A stretch of 46,210 bases of DNA from Chitinophagaceae bacterium UBA2791 (GCA_002352105.1 DEHV01000026.1:3706-49915), one strand, 5' to 3'; numbered from the stretch's first letter, positions 25,043 through 34,284 are shown. A program made the numbers and translations. The notes: generated by a model from the sequence alone, not told the origin.

Positions 25043-26089
25043 TTATTTGATCTTGTATTTTGGATCTAAGACTTCTCCATAGGCTTCGCCCAGCATATCC
25101 CACATCTCCAGGGCGTTCGGCGCGGCAAGCACGGTGCCATAACCTCCGCGATATGTCCACGCATATAGGCTGTCTACCCCCATGTCTGCATACAGGCGCG
25201 CGATCTCCCTGATCTCGGCAACATCATCCGGCTGCTGATAATAGTTCATCAGCCAACGTTGCGATTCCTTTCCATATTTACGAGAGATATCAACAGTTCT
25301 TTGGGTGATCTCTTTAAAATAACTCCGGGGCAACTTGTAGCTGAGAATAGTGGTGCTGAAAACATCGAATGAAGAGGTCTTGCCCACTTTGTTCCAATCG
25401 TCGTACCCCCTGCTTTCTTTTACATAGTAAGTGTTGATGGTTGCATGCACGCAGCAAACGATCCTTGCCGACGGACGGATGGCCTTTATCCGCCGCGACG
25501 CCTCGTCTAATATTTCCAGCGCGCTGTTCTCCCTGAAGCTGACCACCTCCCTGGTCATGATCCTGGGCATTTCATAACCATACTGGTCTTCAAAATTTTT
25601 GCGACAGACTTCGCATCTGCAGGCCCAGTCGTCGCCCGCGCCCCCGGTTATAGATGCATAACTCTTGGGAAGCGCATAGTGTGGCTCATCCCAAAAAAAT
25701 CCGTCCGCTTCTACTTCCACGGCCAGCTTTTCGCATATATTATAAAAATAGTCTCTAAAGGCTTTGGTATTAAAACATGCCGCAGCCAGGGGTTCGTCCG
25801 TAAATGCGGAAACCTGCCTGTTCCTGGTATTGTTATTCAAAAAAAGGCTGGGCGGTTCGCCGCCAAACCATTTGCCTATACCCCAGGTATCCAGATAAAC
25901 CTTTAGCCCCAGGTCTTTGGCTGTTTTAGCTATTTTTATAATATTGGGGAACCAAAAATCAATGTCAAACTCGGATAGCGCTAATATTACCGAATTGCAA
26001 TTGTGTTGAATCATCTCTTTAAAATCCTTTTCCGCATGCTCGGGGTAGCTTAACCCATAATAACTGACGCCCGTTTCTTTTACGCCCAT
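25043..26089 (-). CDS. Uncharacterised TIM-barrel glycosidase-like protein
   Basis: A 348-residue protein with no signal peptide. Alternating strand-helix pattern and the segment EADGFFWDEPHYALP (127-141) suggest a TIM-barrel hydrolase with E135 as a catalytic candidate. The short cluster CRCEVCRKNF (157-166; C157, C159, C162) resembles the 'C.C..C...F' loop of some glycosidase-like barrels. Later strands are IVCCVHATINTYY, WLMNYYQQP and LYAWTYRGGYG. I cannot place it in a named glycoside hydrolase family. It sits between the GH20-like and SIS genes in the operon, so a cytoplasmic hydrolysis or lyase step on the imported sugar is inferred. Confidence 0.55.
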   Translation of the reverse strand: MGVKETGVSYYGLSYPEHAEKDFKEMIQHNCNSVILALSEFDIDFWFPNIIKIAKTAKDLGLKVYLDTWGIGKWFGGEPPSLFLNNNTRNRQVSAFTDEPLAAACFNTKAFRDYFYNICEKLAVEVEADGFFWDEPHYALPKSYASITGGAGDDWACRCEVCRKNFEDQYGYEMPRIMTREVVSFRENSALEILDEASRRIKAIRPSARIVCCVHATINTYYVKESRGYDDWNKVGKTSSFDVFSTTILSYKLPRSYFKEITQRTVDISRKYGKESQRWLMNYYQQPDDVAEIREIARLYADMGVDSLYAWTYRGGYGTVLAAPNALEMWDMLGEAYGEVLDPKYKIK

Positions 26090-26122
26090 AATGTTTGCTT
26101 TGATAGCTTTTAGTTGAATAAA

Positions 26123-27115
26123 TTATTTTCCGTTCTCTTGTTCGTATTTTTTTCTTGCCGCGCCTACCAACTCTATCCCCTCCATAATATTGGGTCTGTA
26201 CTTTTCAATAGTCGGCGCCCAAAGCGTCTGCAAAAACCCTTTCAGGCGTTTATCACTGATATGCTTACTACAAAACTCAACTGTATTTGAAAAAGACCTG
26301 GTATTTGGCCGAGGCGAATAAAAAATACCGTCGTTGCTACCCGTTGGTATCTGGTCATAACCGTGCGCCTCCAAGTCAACGTACGCCTGTACCTGTCGTT
26401 TTCGAGAGTCTTCCAGCTTATTGAGGTCAAACTCCTCTCCATAATACCAATTGCTCTGCACAACCGATTTGGGCATCATCTTTAAAAACAGGTCGGGGTG
26501 ATGCCAAATATAATCCGACCAAACCCAGGGCCTGGCCCTTCTCCTGATCGCCTGGCTGATATAAAAATACAGATCGCCCCACCAAAGATCATTTTGCCTC
26601 ATGATAATACGGTCGAAACGCTGTTGGTGCGCTATTGTTTCTTCATCCATGCCAAAATGAAAGAAGCGGGGCGCCCCAAACAGGTCAATCGCTTCATTGA
26701 TCAGGTTGCCGCAAACTTTGTAATAATCCTTTGTAGACACCATTTTTGCGTACTCCCCAAGCCATGCGTCATGAGTAGCGGAAAAGTTCAACATTGGAAT
26801 AGGCTCTATTCCCAACTTTCTGATCTTGGCTAATTCTTCCCTAAGCCGCTTGGGCGTCCATGCATTCTTTAATGCGATCTCGGGATGGCTTGACCAGGCG
26901 ATCGAATCATCGAGGTTGATGACTACCATATTTACGCCCTGTTCCGCCATCTTATGGATAGCGGCATCCCACAACGACTGATCAGGCTCAAATTCCTTGC
27001 GTATGCCGCCCCATCTTACAATGCCGCTGGCAAAATTGAATGACAGGTGCATCAACACGGCCCAGATCTTGTCTGTCTCGTTTTCGTTGCCTGATTGATT
27101 GTTGATATGCTTCAT
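26123..27115 (-). CDS. GH20-like TIM-barrel hydrolase, cytoplasmic paralogue
   Basis: A 330-residue paralogue of the protein at 21292-22335. Shared blocks: VLMHLSFN (20-27), GVNMVVINL (60-68), the 'GIEPIPMLNFSATHDAWL' strand (102-119) and FFHFGMDEET (151-160) with the catalytic-type D157/E158 pair; also VWSDYIW and SNWYYGE. Unlike its paralogue it has no leader: an in-frame TAG lies two codons before the ATG, so no exported form can be made from this frame. It is therefore probably cytoplasmic. It is the first gene after susD (81 bp gap), in the usual place for the dedicated hydrolase of a PUL. Activity on 2-acetamido sugars is inferred. Confidence 0.68.
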   Translation of the reverse strand: MKHINNQSGNENETDKIWAVLMHLSFNFASGIVRWGGIRKEFEPDQSLWDAAIHKMAEQGVNMVVINLDDSIAWSSHPEIALKNAWTPKRLREELAKIRKLGIEPIPMLNFSATHDAWLGEYAKMVSTKDYYKVCGNLINEAIDLFGAPRFFHFGMDEETIAHQQRFDRIIMRQNDLWWGDLYFYISQAIRRRARPWVWSDYIWHHPDLFLKMMPKSVVQSNWYYGEEFDLNKLEDSRKRQVQAYVDLEAHGYDQIPTGSNDGIFYSPRPNTRSFSNTVEFCSKHISDKRLKGFLQTLWAPTIEKYRPNIMEGIELVGAARKKYEQENGK

Positions 27116-27196
27116 AAAAAACTATTCTTCTAAATGAATGATCTGTCTTGCGTAACAAATTCGCCATTATTTTCAAAAATCGCTTCGGGTAACACG

Positions 27197-28630
27197 TTAG
27201 TATCCGGGGTTCTGGTCGGCGGCAGGATCCAATGCGCTATTGTAGTTAAACTCCGACGCCGGAATAGGCCATAAAAAATGTTTATCGGCTATATCTTTTC
27301 CGGTAGTCGCTTTAATATAGGCTTTGACATCGTCCATACGTTTTAAATACAGCCATCTTTTTCCCTCTGCAACCGTTTCATAGCCATGTTCTCTTCTTGT
27401 CAGGTCGATGAATGAATGCTCGTCGTAGTCTGCGATCTGAAAATCGACCGGCGAAGGTTCCAGGGCCGGATAGCCATAGGCCCGGCGATGTATGCTATTC
27501 AACGCAGCGACGCCTTCGCTGGTAGGCTGTCCCGCCGCCCTACAGGAAGCTTCTGCAAATAGAAGCAGCACATCGGCATAGCGATACAATGGATAGTCGT
27601 TCCTGCGTTGCGGGCTGGGGTCCTGGAATTTCTTATTAAGAATGGTGTTCCCGCCCAGGCCAAACTCCCAGGGATACCAGTTGTATTCCTTTCTCAGATC
27701 ATCATCATCCCAATTGCTATACATGGTATTGTTGGTGAGAGAGTAAATAGCCATATAACCGGCCAGCGCAACATAAGGCGTCCCTACGCCATGAGTGTAG
27801 AGCGGAAAATCCCATTGTTGCTCAAGCGAATACTTTAAGGAAAAAATTTCTTCGGGCGATGTAACCACTTCCGGCCCGAATATTTTTTGAAAATCATTGG
27901 GGTCAGATACCGGAATCAACGAATAGTTTCCCGAAAGCATAACCTCTTTCGCTTTATCTGCCGCGTCCTGGTTCAACCCCTGGGTCAGGTACGCTTCCGC
28001 GAGCGCTGTTTTCGCAGCCCATTTTGTCGCCCGGCCAGGTACGGAAGCCTTATCCGGTAAATTGCTCTCTGCAAATACAAGATCGTCGGTAATCAGTTTA
28101 TAGATCTCCGCTGTTGAGCTCCTTGGAAGGTCTTGCTCCATCATATTGGTTTCCGTTCTGAGGATAACGCCGCCCCAGTTTCTTACCAGATGAAAATAAG
28201 TCAACGCCCTCAGGAATCGCGCCTCGGCAATATAGGAGCTCTTTTGTGCATCTGTCAGCGCGCTGGCGTTGGGTACGCGTTCTATCACTATATTGGCATT
28301 CCGGATACTGAGGTAAAAATTATTCCATATAGTACCAACCCTTGTAATACCCGTGCCGTCCAGTCCCTGAAATTCATTCAACGGCGCATAACTGGCACGA
28401 CCAAGAAAAAAGTCCGTGGAAGATTCTAATATCGCTTGGTAAGTAGCGCTAAAATTAACAGTGCCTCCGGCGCGCAGCGGCGAATAGATAGCGCCGATAG
28501 CCACGTCGACTTCCGCCGTGGTATTGTAAAACGTTTCAACCGCAAGGGATTTGGGCTTTTCGACCAGTAGTTTTTCGCATGAGCAAAACAGAAAGATTGC
28601 AAATACGCCTATTATTGATATTAATTTCAT
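27197..28630 (-). CDS. SusD/RagB-family glycan-binding lipoprotein
   Basis: A 477-residue outer-membrane lipoprotein; the leader ends at a lipobox (FLFCSC) followed by EKLLVEKP. The N-terminal SusD-like domain ('VEKPKSLAVETFYNTTAEVDVAIGAIYS') and TPR-like helices (SYIAEARFLRALTYFHLVRNWG, about 131-152) are typical, as is the C-terminal RagB segment with 'YRYADVLLLFAEA' and the final 'HFLWPIPASEFNYN..L....NPGY'. It caps the SusC channel and binds the glycan. It lies 16 bp after susC; the pair defines the start of the PUL-like operon. Confidence 0.95.
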   Translation of the reverse strand: MKLISIIGVFAIFLFCSCEKLLVEKPKSLAVETFYNTTAEVDVAIGAIYSPLRAGGTVNFSATYQAILESSTDFFLGRASYAPLNEFQGLDGTGITRVGTIWNNFYLSIRNANIVIERVPNASALTDAQKSSYIAEARFLRALTYFHLVRNWGGVILRTETNMMEQDLPRSSTAEIYKLITDDLVFAESNLPDKASVPGRATKWAAKTALAEAYLTQGLNQDAADKAKEVMLSGNYSLIPVSDPNDFQKIFGPEVVTSPEEIFSLKYSLEQQWDFPLYTHGVGTPYVALAGYMAIYSLTNNTMYSNWDDDDLRKEYNWYPWEFGLGGNTILNKKFQDPSPQRRNDYPLYRYADVLLLFAEASCRAAGQPTSEGVAALNSIHRRAYGYPALEPSPVDFQIADYDEHSFIDLTRREHGYETVAEGKRWLYLKRMDDVKAYIKATTGKDIADKHFLWPIPASEFNYNSALDPAADQNPGY

Positions 28631-28646
28631 TTTCTTTGATTTTTAG

Positions 28647-31634
28647 TTAGAATCCTAGTTGCACGCCGAATGTTACCGATTTCGCAGTAGGATAGGTTGA
28701 ATGATCTATTCCCTGTCCTAACGGGCTGGAGCCGCCTACCGAGTTCACCTCAGGATCCCACCATGAGTACTTAGTGATCGTTAACAGGTTTTGGCCGCTA
28801 ACATATATCCGCGCATTGCGGATCCAGCTTGCCCGAACCGGGATATTATAAGCAGCTTCTATATTACGAAGCCGCAGGTAAGAGCCGTCTTCCACATACC
28901 TGTTGGAGAAGAAAAGCGTCTGCGTCCGGCTTATCTTGGGATATTTTGCATTGGTATTGGTCGGGGACCAATGATCATAAAAGACTTCTTTCAGCATATT
29001 ATCGCCGTATCCATAGTGCAAGGTATTGCCAACGCTGCTGATATTCACTAAATCATTTCCCTGGGATCCCTGAAAAAATATAGACAGATCAAAGCCTTTA
29101 AATGACATGACCGAATTGATGCCATAGAGAAAATCAGGATTGGGATCGCCTATTACGGATTTATCATTCAGGTTGATCAAACCGTCTCCATTCAAATCTT
29201 TAAAAGCGATTTTGCCGTCGCTGGTATAACCATCTTCCTGGTAGCCGTAAAATACACCCATTGGGAGACCTTCCCGCAAAAGATTCACATTATCAGCAAA
29301 AATGATCATATCCACATATCCGCCCAGTATATCCTGGCCTCCGTATAGTTTTAAAACCTTTGATTTGTTAAAGGCGATATTGCCGCTAACATTCCAGACA
29401 AGATCCCGGTTTAAAACATTTACGTCGGCGGTAAATTCAAATCCGCTATTGCGTATTTTACCTACATTCTGGATGGTGCTGGTAAAGCCCAGGGAGGAAG
29501 GAAGTTGAACGGTGTTCAATAGATCCCGCGTTACCTTATTATAGTAGTCGGCAGTAATGCGAATCTTATTACCTAGAAGTCCCAGGTCAATTCCGATATC
29601 AGCCTGTTCCGTTGTTTCCCATTTCAGGTTCCCGGGCAAACGGGTGCTGGGAGACATGATATTATACAAGTTATCGCCAAAAACGGTTTTTCCGGCGGAT
29701 AGCTGATTAAGCGTAGCATAGGCGTCGATAGCCTGGCTGCCGGTAGAGCCCCAGCTCGCTCTTATTTTAAGGTCTGAAATAGTCGTATTGTTTTTTAAAA
29801 AAGATTCTTCCTTTATTCTCCAGGCAAGCGCAGCGGAAGGGAAATAACCCCATTTATCTCCCTCGCTGAATTTAGACGATCCATCCGCCCTGAAACTGAT
29901 CGTCGCCAGTATCCTATTATCAAAAACATAATTGACCCGGGCCAGCGACGACAACAACACCGACTTGGCATAGAATGAGCTTGGGATGCCCGGAACGGCG
30001 GCGCCGCCCAAACCAGATGTTTCCGTAACATCGCTTAAAAATCCGGAACCAGACCCGCCGAGCCCCGTACTTACAAAATCCTGATACGTAAAGCCGGCAA
30101 CTGCCGTTAACCTATGTTTTTTATTAAACGACTTATCGTAGGTCAGCGTATTTTCATTCAATATACTTGTATACTGCCCTGTCGACACCGTTGCATTTCC
30201 GATAGAATTAAAGTATCCCAGCGTGCGATAATAGTCGCTGCGATCATCGCTGTTTTCTATGCCGCCATATACTTTTAAGGTTAATTCCTCAGTGGGTTTA
30301 TAAGAAATCGACGCATGGGCCAAAACCTTGTTAGCTACCAAGATATCCCTGATCTCATTTATAAAATTCAATGGGTTTGTCAACCCTTCGGAAACAAAGG
30401 GATAGGCGGTGGATAGTACGCGATAAGAGCCGTCGTCGTTATAAGGCGTCAGCGTTGGCGGCGCCACCAGCGAGGCGCTAATCAAGGATGCGCCGAAACG
30501 CGCGCCGCTGGAACTCTGCCGCGATGTCGTATTTCTGGACAAGACCGAGGAATAGTCAACTGAAAATTTATCGCTGATTGTATGAGAGATATTCGCCCGC
30601 AGCGAATATCGTTTGTAATCGCTTCCTTTAATTATCCCCTCCTGGTCAAAAAGCGTTCCTGATACGGCAAACTGGGTTTTTGCATTTCCCCCGCTTACTG
30701 TTAAGGAATGGCTCCGGATCGGCGCCGTTTGATAAACAAAATCCTGCCAGTCGAACCCTTGTCCAAACTTGGCAATATCCGCGTCTGAAAAATATGCGGC
30801 CTGCCCATCATTTATACGTTGCTCATTATAAAACTTCGCATATTCCTCTGCGTTCATCAGATCCAACTTCCGACGCAAACGCTGAGAACCGTAGCTGGTT
30901 TCAAAATCCACCTTCGTTGCGCCGGACTTTCCTTTTTTAGTAGTAATGAGCACTACGCCGTTTGCTCCGCGGGAACCGTAAATGGCGATAGCAGATGCGT
31001 CCTTTAATATCTCTATATTTTCAATATCGGCATTGTTGACAGCCAGGGCATTATTGACGGGGAACCCGTCGATAACATATAAGGGTTCGTTATTTCCCTG
31101 TATTGAATTGGTGCCGCGGATACGAACACTGGCGGCGCCTCCGGGAGCTCCCGTATTTACTTTAACCTGAACGCCTGCCGCACGGCCGGATAAGGCCTGA
31201 ACAACATTTGCAGCCGGAAAAGCATTCAGGTCCTTTCCTTTAACAGAAGAAACGGAACCAGTAAGATCTGATTTTTTAACCGTTCCATACCCGATAGCCA
31301 CTACTTCATCTAAATTAACGGCATCGCTAAGCAAGGTAATATTATAAACCGTTGCGCTGCCAACCACGACCCGTTGGGTTTTGTATCCGACCGAAGAAAA
31401 AACAAGCGTGGCGCCTACGCGCACCCCGCTGATGGAATAGCTTCCGTCTGCGCCAGTGGCGGCGCCTTTCGATTCTCCGCTTACCAGTATCGAAACGCCG
31501 GTCACCGGCGATCCGTTTATATCCGTAACGGTTCCGTTTACAACCCTCTCCTGCGCCATCGCCGCCTGGCCAACCAGCGCCGTCAGGCAGCAGGCCAGAT
31601 AGATTATCAATGTGACAAATTTTTTGTTGCTCAT
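28647..31634 (-). CDS. SusC/RagA-family TonB-linked outer membrane transporter
   Basis: At 995 residues it is the usual size. Signal peptide (1-28), a CarboxypepD_reg-like beta domain (about 30-105), a TonB-box-like stretch DEVVAIGYGTVKKSDLTGSV (about 109-128), the plug (APGGAASVRIRGTNSI; 'EPLYVIDGFPVNN'; DIENIEILKDASAIAIYGSR) and a long beta-barrel ending in an aromatic residue (GVQLGF). It imports glycan pieces across the outer membrane with TonB energy. It is the first gene of a ten-gene run and divergent from an IclR regulator. The shared gap has AT-rich palindromes. Confidence 0.95.
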   Translation of the reverse strand: MSNKKFVTLIIYLACCLTALVGQAAMAQERVVNGTVTDINGSPVTGVSILVSGESKGAATGADGSYSISGVRVGATLVFSSVGYKTQRVVVGSATVYNITLLSDAVNLDEVVAIGYGTVKKSDLTGSVSSVKGKDLNAFPAANVVQALSGRAAGVQVKVNTGAPGGAASVRIRGTNSIQGNNEPLYVIDGFPVNNALAVNNADIENIEILKDASAIAIYGSRGANGVVLITTKKGKSGATKVDFETSYGSQRLRRKLDLMNAEEYAKFYNEQRINDGQAAYFSDADIAKFGQGFDWQDFVYQTAPIRSHSLTVSGGNAKTQFAVSGTLFDQEGIIKGSDYKRYSLRANISHTISDKFSVDYSSVLSRNTTSRQSSSGARFGASLISASLVAPPTLTPYNDDGSYRVLSTAYPFVSEGLTNPLNFINEIRDILVANKVLAHASISYKPTEELTLKVYGGIENSDDRSDYYRTLGYFNSIGNATVSTGQYTSILNENTLTYDKSFNKKHRLTAVAGFTYQDFVSTGLGGSGSGFLSDVTETSGLGGAAVPGIPSSFYAKSVLLSSLARVNYVFDNRILATISFRADGSSKFSEGDKWGYFPSAALAWRIKEESFLKNNTTISDLKIRASWGSTGSQAIDAYATLNQLSAGKTVFGDNLYNIMSPSTRLPGNLKWETTEQADIGIDLGLLGNKIRITADYYNKVTRDLLNTVQLPSSLGFTSTIQNVGKIRNSGFEFTADVNVLNRDLVWNVSGNIAFNKSKVLKLYGGQDILGGYVDMIIFADNVNLLREGLPMGVFYGYQEDGYTSDGKIAFKDLNGDGLINLNDKSVIGDPNPDFLYGINSVMSFKGFDLSIFFQGSQGNDLVNISSVGNTLHYGYGDNMLKEVFYDHWSPTNTNAKYPKISRTQTLFFSNRYVEDGSYLRLRNIEAAYNIPVRASWIRNARIYVSGQNLLTITKYSWWDPEVNSVGGSSPLGQGIDHSTYPTAKSVTFGVQLGF

Positions 31635-31688
31635 AAACAGTTGGTTTGTTTTACAATATAAAATAAATAATAATATTTATTACGAATG

Positions 31689-31739
31689 TAAAATATTTTA
31701 TCTAAAAACATTTTTTTATTTTTATTTTATATTATAAAA
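31689..31739. promoter_or_regulatory. AT-rich palindromes between susC and iclR, candidate operators
   Basis: The 210 bp divergent gap holds two perfect palindromes: TAAAATATTTTA (31689-31700) and TTTTATATTATAAAA (31725-31739, one central base). IclR-family proteins bind imperfect palindromes near divergent promoters, so these are the natural candidates. The region is nearly all A and T, which raises the chance of accidental symmetry. Confidence 0.35.
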
Positions 31740-31813
31740 CAAAGGTTTTACTTTACATATTAAATTGACATGGGATATGACCGGCGGAACCGGACAGATA
31801 GTAACTGGCAAAA

Positions 31814-31821
31814 TATCTTTG
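31814..31821 (+). promoter_or_regulatory. Candidate -7 element of the IclR gene (TATCTTTG)
   Basis: It matches TAnnTTTG and ends 23 bp before the ATG at 31845, giving a short leader. No TTG is found at the usual -33 distance, which would fit a regulated promoter but lowers confidence. Confidence 0.4.
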
Positions 31822-31844
31822 CTAACAAACATTAATCACTTATT

Positions 31845-32576
31845 ATGATACAAGTAATCAACAGAGCGCTGGACATATTGGAAGTCTTATCGCAGGACCT
31901 GAACAGGGAATATGGCTTGCGGGAAATCGCCGATGGGTTAAAACTAAATCACGGCACCTGCGCTAATATTATTAAAACCATGATCAACAGGGGATATATC
32001 GAAAAGAAGCAAGGGTATAGCCTGGGCGCCAAAGCGTATTACCTGACCAATAACTTTTCAAACAAAGAGGAGTTGCTGAAGGTCTCTAGGGAACCCATAA
32101 AAAAGCTGAAAGCGACCATCAATGAAAGTTCTATCCTTGCTATTTTAAAGAATAACGCCCGTATCGTTTTATATAAAGAAGTCAGCTCGCATGAATTGCA
32201 GGCAAATACAAGAGACGAGAAAAACGCATACATGACCGCTACCGGGAGGATATTACTGGCATTCCTCGACTCATCCGAACAACGATCTTTTGTATCGACC
32301 TATGGGATGCCGGGTAAAATGTGGCCAGAAATAAAAACCGAAAAAGATCTGTATATAGAACTTTCAAAAATCAAAGCAAATGGCATCGCGCTGCATCGCG
32401 CCGACTCAGACATTATTGGCATTGGCGCGCCTGTTTATAAAAAAGACAAGGTGGTCGCCAGCATAGGCGTGTATTTGCCTGAAACGAGGTTCAAAAACAA
32501 GGTGCGTAATATGATCCTTGCCGAATTGAAAAAAACGACCGAACAGACCAGCAAAGCGTTATCTAAAACAAATTAG
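31845..32576 (+). CDS. IclR family transcriptional regulator
   Basis: A 243-residue regulator. The N-terminal winged helix-turn-helix starts 'INRALDILEVLSQ' and has GLREIADGLKLNHGTCANII (24-43) and GYIEKKQGYSLG (50-61) as the wing. The effector domain follows, with ATGRILLAFLD (about 131-141) and a C-terminal 'IIGIGAPVYKKDKVVASIGVYLPE' strand set. IclR proteins sense small organic or sugar acids. It is divergent from susC, so control of the PUL-like locus is the natural inference. PULs more often use hybrid two-component, AraC, LacI or ECF regulators, so an IclR here is less usual. Confidence 0.92.
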   Translation: MIQVINRALDILEVLSQDLNREYGLREIADGLKLNHGTCANIIKTMINRGYIEKKQGYSLGAKAYYLTNNFSNKEELLKVSREPIKKLKATINESSILAILKNNARIVLYKEVSSHELQANTRDEKNAYMTATGRILLAFLDSSEQRSFVSTYGMPGKMWPEIKTEKDLYIELSKIKANGIALHRADSDIIGIGAPVYKKDKVVASIGVYLPETRFKNKVRNMILAELKKTTEQTSKALSKTN

Positions 32577-32683
32577 AAACGCCGGGGCCGACGCATTATA
32601 TAAAACGGGACAACCTATCCATATCCTAAAAAAATACCTGTATTTTGCCTTTGTCCGCCGGGCATAACCGGCAGGCAAATTTT

Positions 32684-33355
32684 ATGGAAAACATTCACAC
32701 CTTTCTGCAACTACTGTTCTTCAGCGTCATTGCCTTGTTTCCCGTGGTCAACCCCATTGGAACAGCTTTTATTATAAGTCCCTATTTCAGCGGACTGAGC
32801 AACCGGGAAAAAAAAGCGGCCGTCAAGAAGATCACGCTCTATGCCTTCTGTATCTGCGCGATCACCCTGTTCGTCGGACGCTGGATACTGGAGATATTCG
32901 GATTATCAATACCCATTATCCAGCTGGCGGGCGGCATCATGATCTGTAAAATAGGCTGGGAATCGCTTGCCGACGATAAGGAGCCTGCGCATCCCGCGGC
33001 CGGCGATGCGCGGAGCAGCGGCTACGACAGCATCCGGGGAAAGCTGTTCTACCCCATCGCCTTTCCCGTTACGGTTGGCGCCGGGACCATTTCCGTGCTT
33101 TTCACCCTAAGCGTGCACAGCGCTAACGCCGGCATCAGGAATTATTTCATCAATACGGGCGCGGTGCTGCTGGCCGTGGTCTGTATCTGCATCCTGATCT
33201 ATATCTTTTACCTCAACACCCGAAGGATCGTCCAGTTCCTCGGGTCGGACGGCGAAAAGATCATAAACAGGGTATTTTCTTTCCTGATCTTCTGCGTGGG
33301 TTTGCAGATCGCCGTATCGGGCATCAAATCGCTGGTCGCCGCCCCGTCGGTATGA
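32684..33355 (+). CDS. MarC family membrane protein (NAAT family)
   Basis: A 223-residue protein with six predicted transmembrane segments. The opening 'LFFSVIALFPVVNPIGTAFIISPYFSGLS' matches the MarC/UPF0056 family signature (NP.G..p.f), and 'FYPIAFPVTVGAGTISVLFTLS' matches the second half (P...GPG-like loop, here PVTVGAGTIS). I start it at the ATG at 32684 (MENIHTF); an in-frame TTG 39 bp upstream would add residues with no family equivalent. Transport of amino acids has been proposed for the family but is poorly supported. It follows iclR by 107 bp. Confidence 0.88.
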   Translation: MENIHTFLQLLFFSVIALFPVVNPIGTAFIISPYFSGLSNREKKAAVKKITLYAFCICAITLFVGRWILEIFGLSIPIIQLAGGIMICKIGWESLADDKEPAHPAAGDARSSGYDSIRGKLFYPIAFPVTVGAGTISVLFTLSVHSANAGIRNYFINTGAVLLAVVCICILIYIFYLNTRRIVQFLGSDGEKIINRVFSFLIFCVGLQIAVSGIKSLVAAPSV

Positions 33356-33457
33356 TCGTTCCCCGCCTGCTTCCCCCGCAGCAGTAGATGGCAAACGGGA
33401 TCCTGGCATCGTAACGCTTATTAAAAGATCGTCCTTGCGACAGATGGCAATCTCTTT

Positions 33458-34146
33458 ATGAAAAGATCATATTTGATACTGCATACCGCAGTGATCCTCG
33501 CCGGCTTTACCGGCATATTCGGCAAGCTCATTTCTCTCAATGAAGGACTGCTGACCTGGTACCGGGTATTCTTCTCATTTATCTGGCTGTTCTTTATCCT
33601 AAAGATCTTTAAGATCGATGCCTCGCTGCCCCTGGGGCAAAAGACCGAGCTTGCAAAAATCGGCATGCTGATCACCATTCATTGGGTATTTTTTTACGGA
33701 AGCATCAAGTATTCCAATATTTCCATCGGCGTGGTTTGCTACAGCCTGACCAGTTTCTTCACAGCAGTCTTTGAACCGCTTATCAACAGGAAGAAATTTG
33801 CTGTTACCGAATTCCTGTTAAGCGCGCTTACCCTGTTGGGCATTGCGCTGATCTTTCATTTCGACTCTTCGTATCAACTGGGTATTTCGCTGGGGGTGAT
33901 TTCTGCCGCCTTTGCAGCGTTGTATACCATTTACAATGAGCGTCTCGTCAAAGTTTACGATAGTAAGCTGATCAATTATTATCAAACGATCGGGAGAACC
34001 AGCCGATATATGCGATCATCATTGCATTCCTGTTTTTTGACGAAGGCAGGCAGGTCAATCTGTCGTTTTATATCGGTCTGTCATTTGTCGCCGCTTCGGT
34101 CATTTTGCAAACCCTTATCTCGCAAAAGAAGAACAGGCGGAGCTAA
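33458..34146 (+). pseudogene. EamA/DMT-family permease with an internal deletion and frameshift
   Basis: Residues 1-179 are a normal DMT permease N-terminal part: first EamA domain with 'HTAVILAGFTGIFGKLISL' and the RVFFSFIWLF helix, and the start of the second domain 'SAAFAALYTIYNERLVKVYD', ending LINYYQTIG near 33993. The frame then fails, but in another frame the expected C-terminus follows at once: ENQPIYAIIIAFLFFDEGRQ, then 'FYIGLSFVAASVILQTLISQKK', ending at the TAA at 34144-34146. About 60 residues (TM7-TM9 region) are missing and the join is out of frame. If read straight through, the first frame continues as nonsense to 34228. The gene is probably dead, and the deletion looks recent because both sides are intact. 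Confidence 0.8.
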
Positions 34147-34284
34147 CCGGGAAAAACCATTCCCCGGCAATATTTATTTTTTCGGAGGCCCGGTCATAAT
34201 TTTCCATATTATTCTATATATTGTCTGAATAATCTTAACTTATTCCTCACAGCAATATTGCCATAATCAATCAATCTAACGTCA

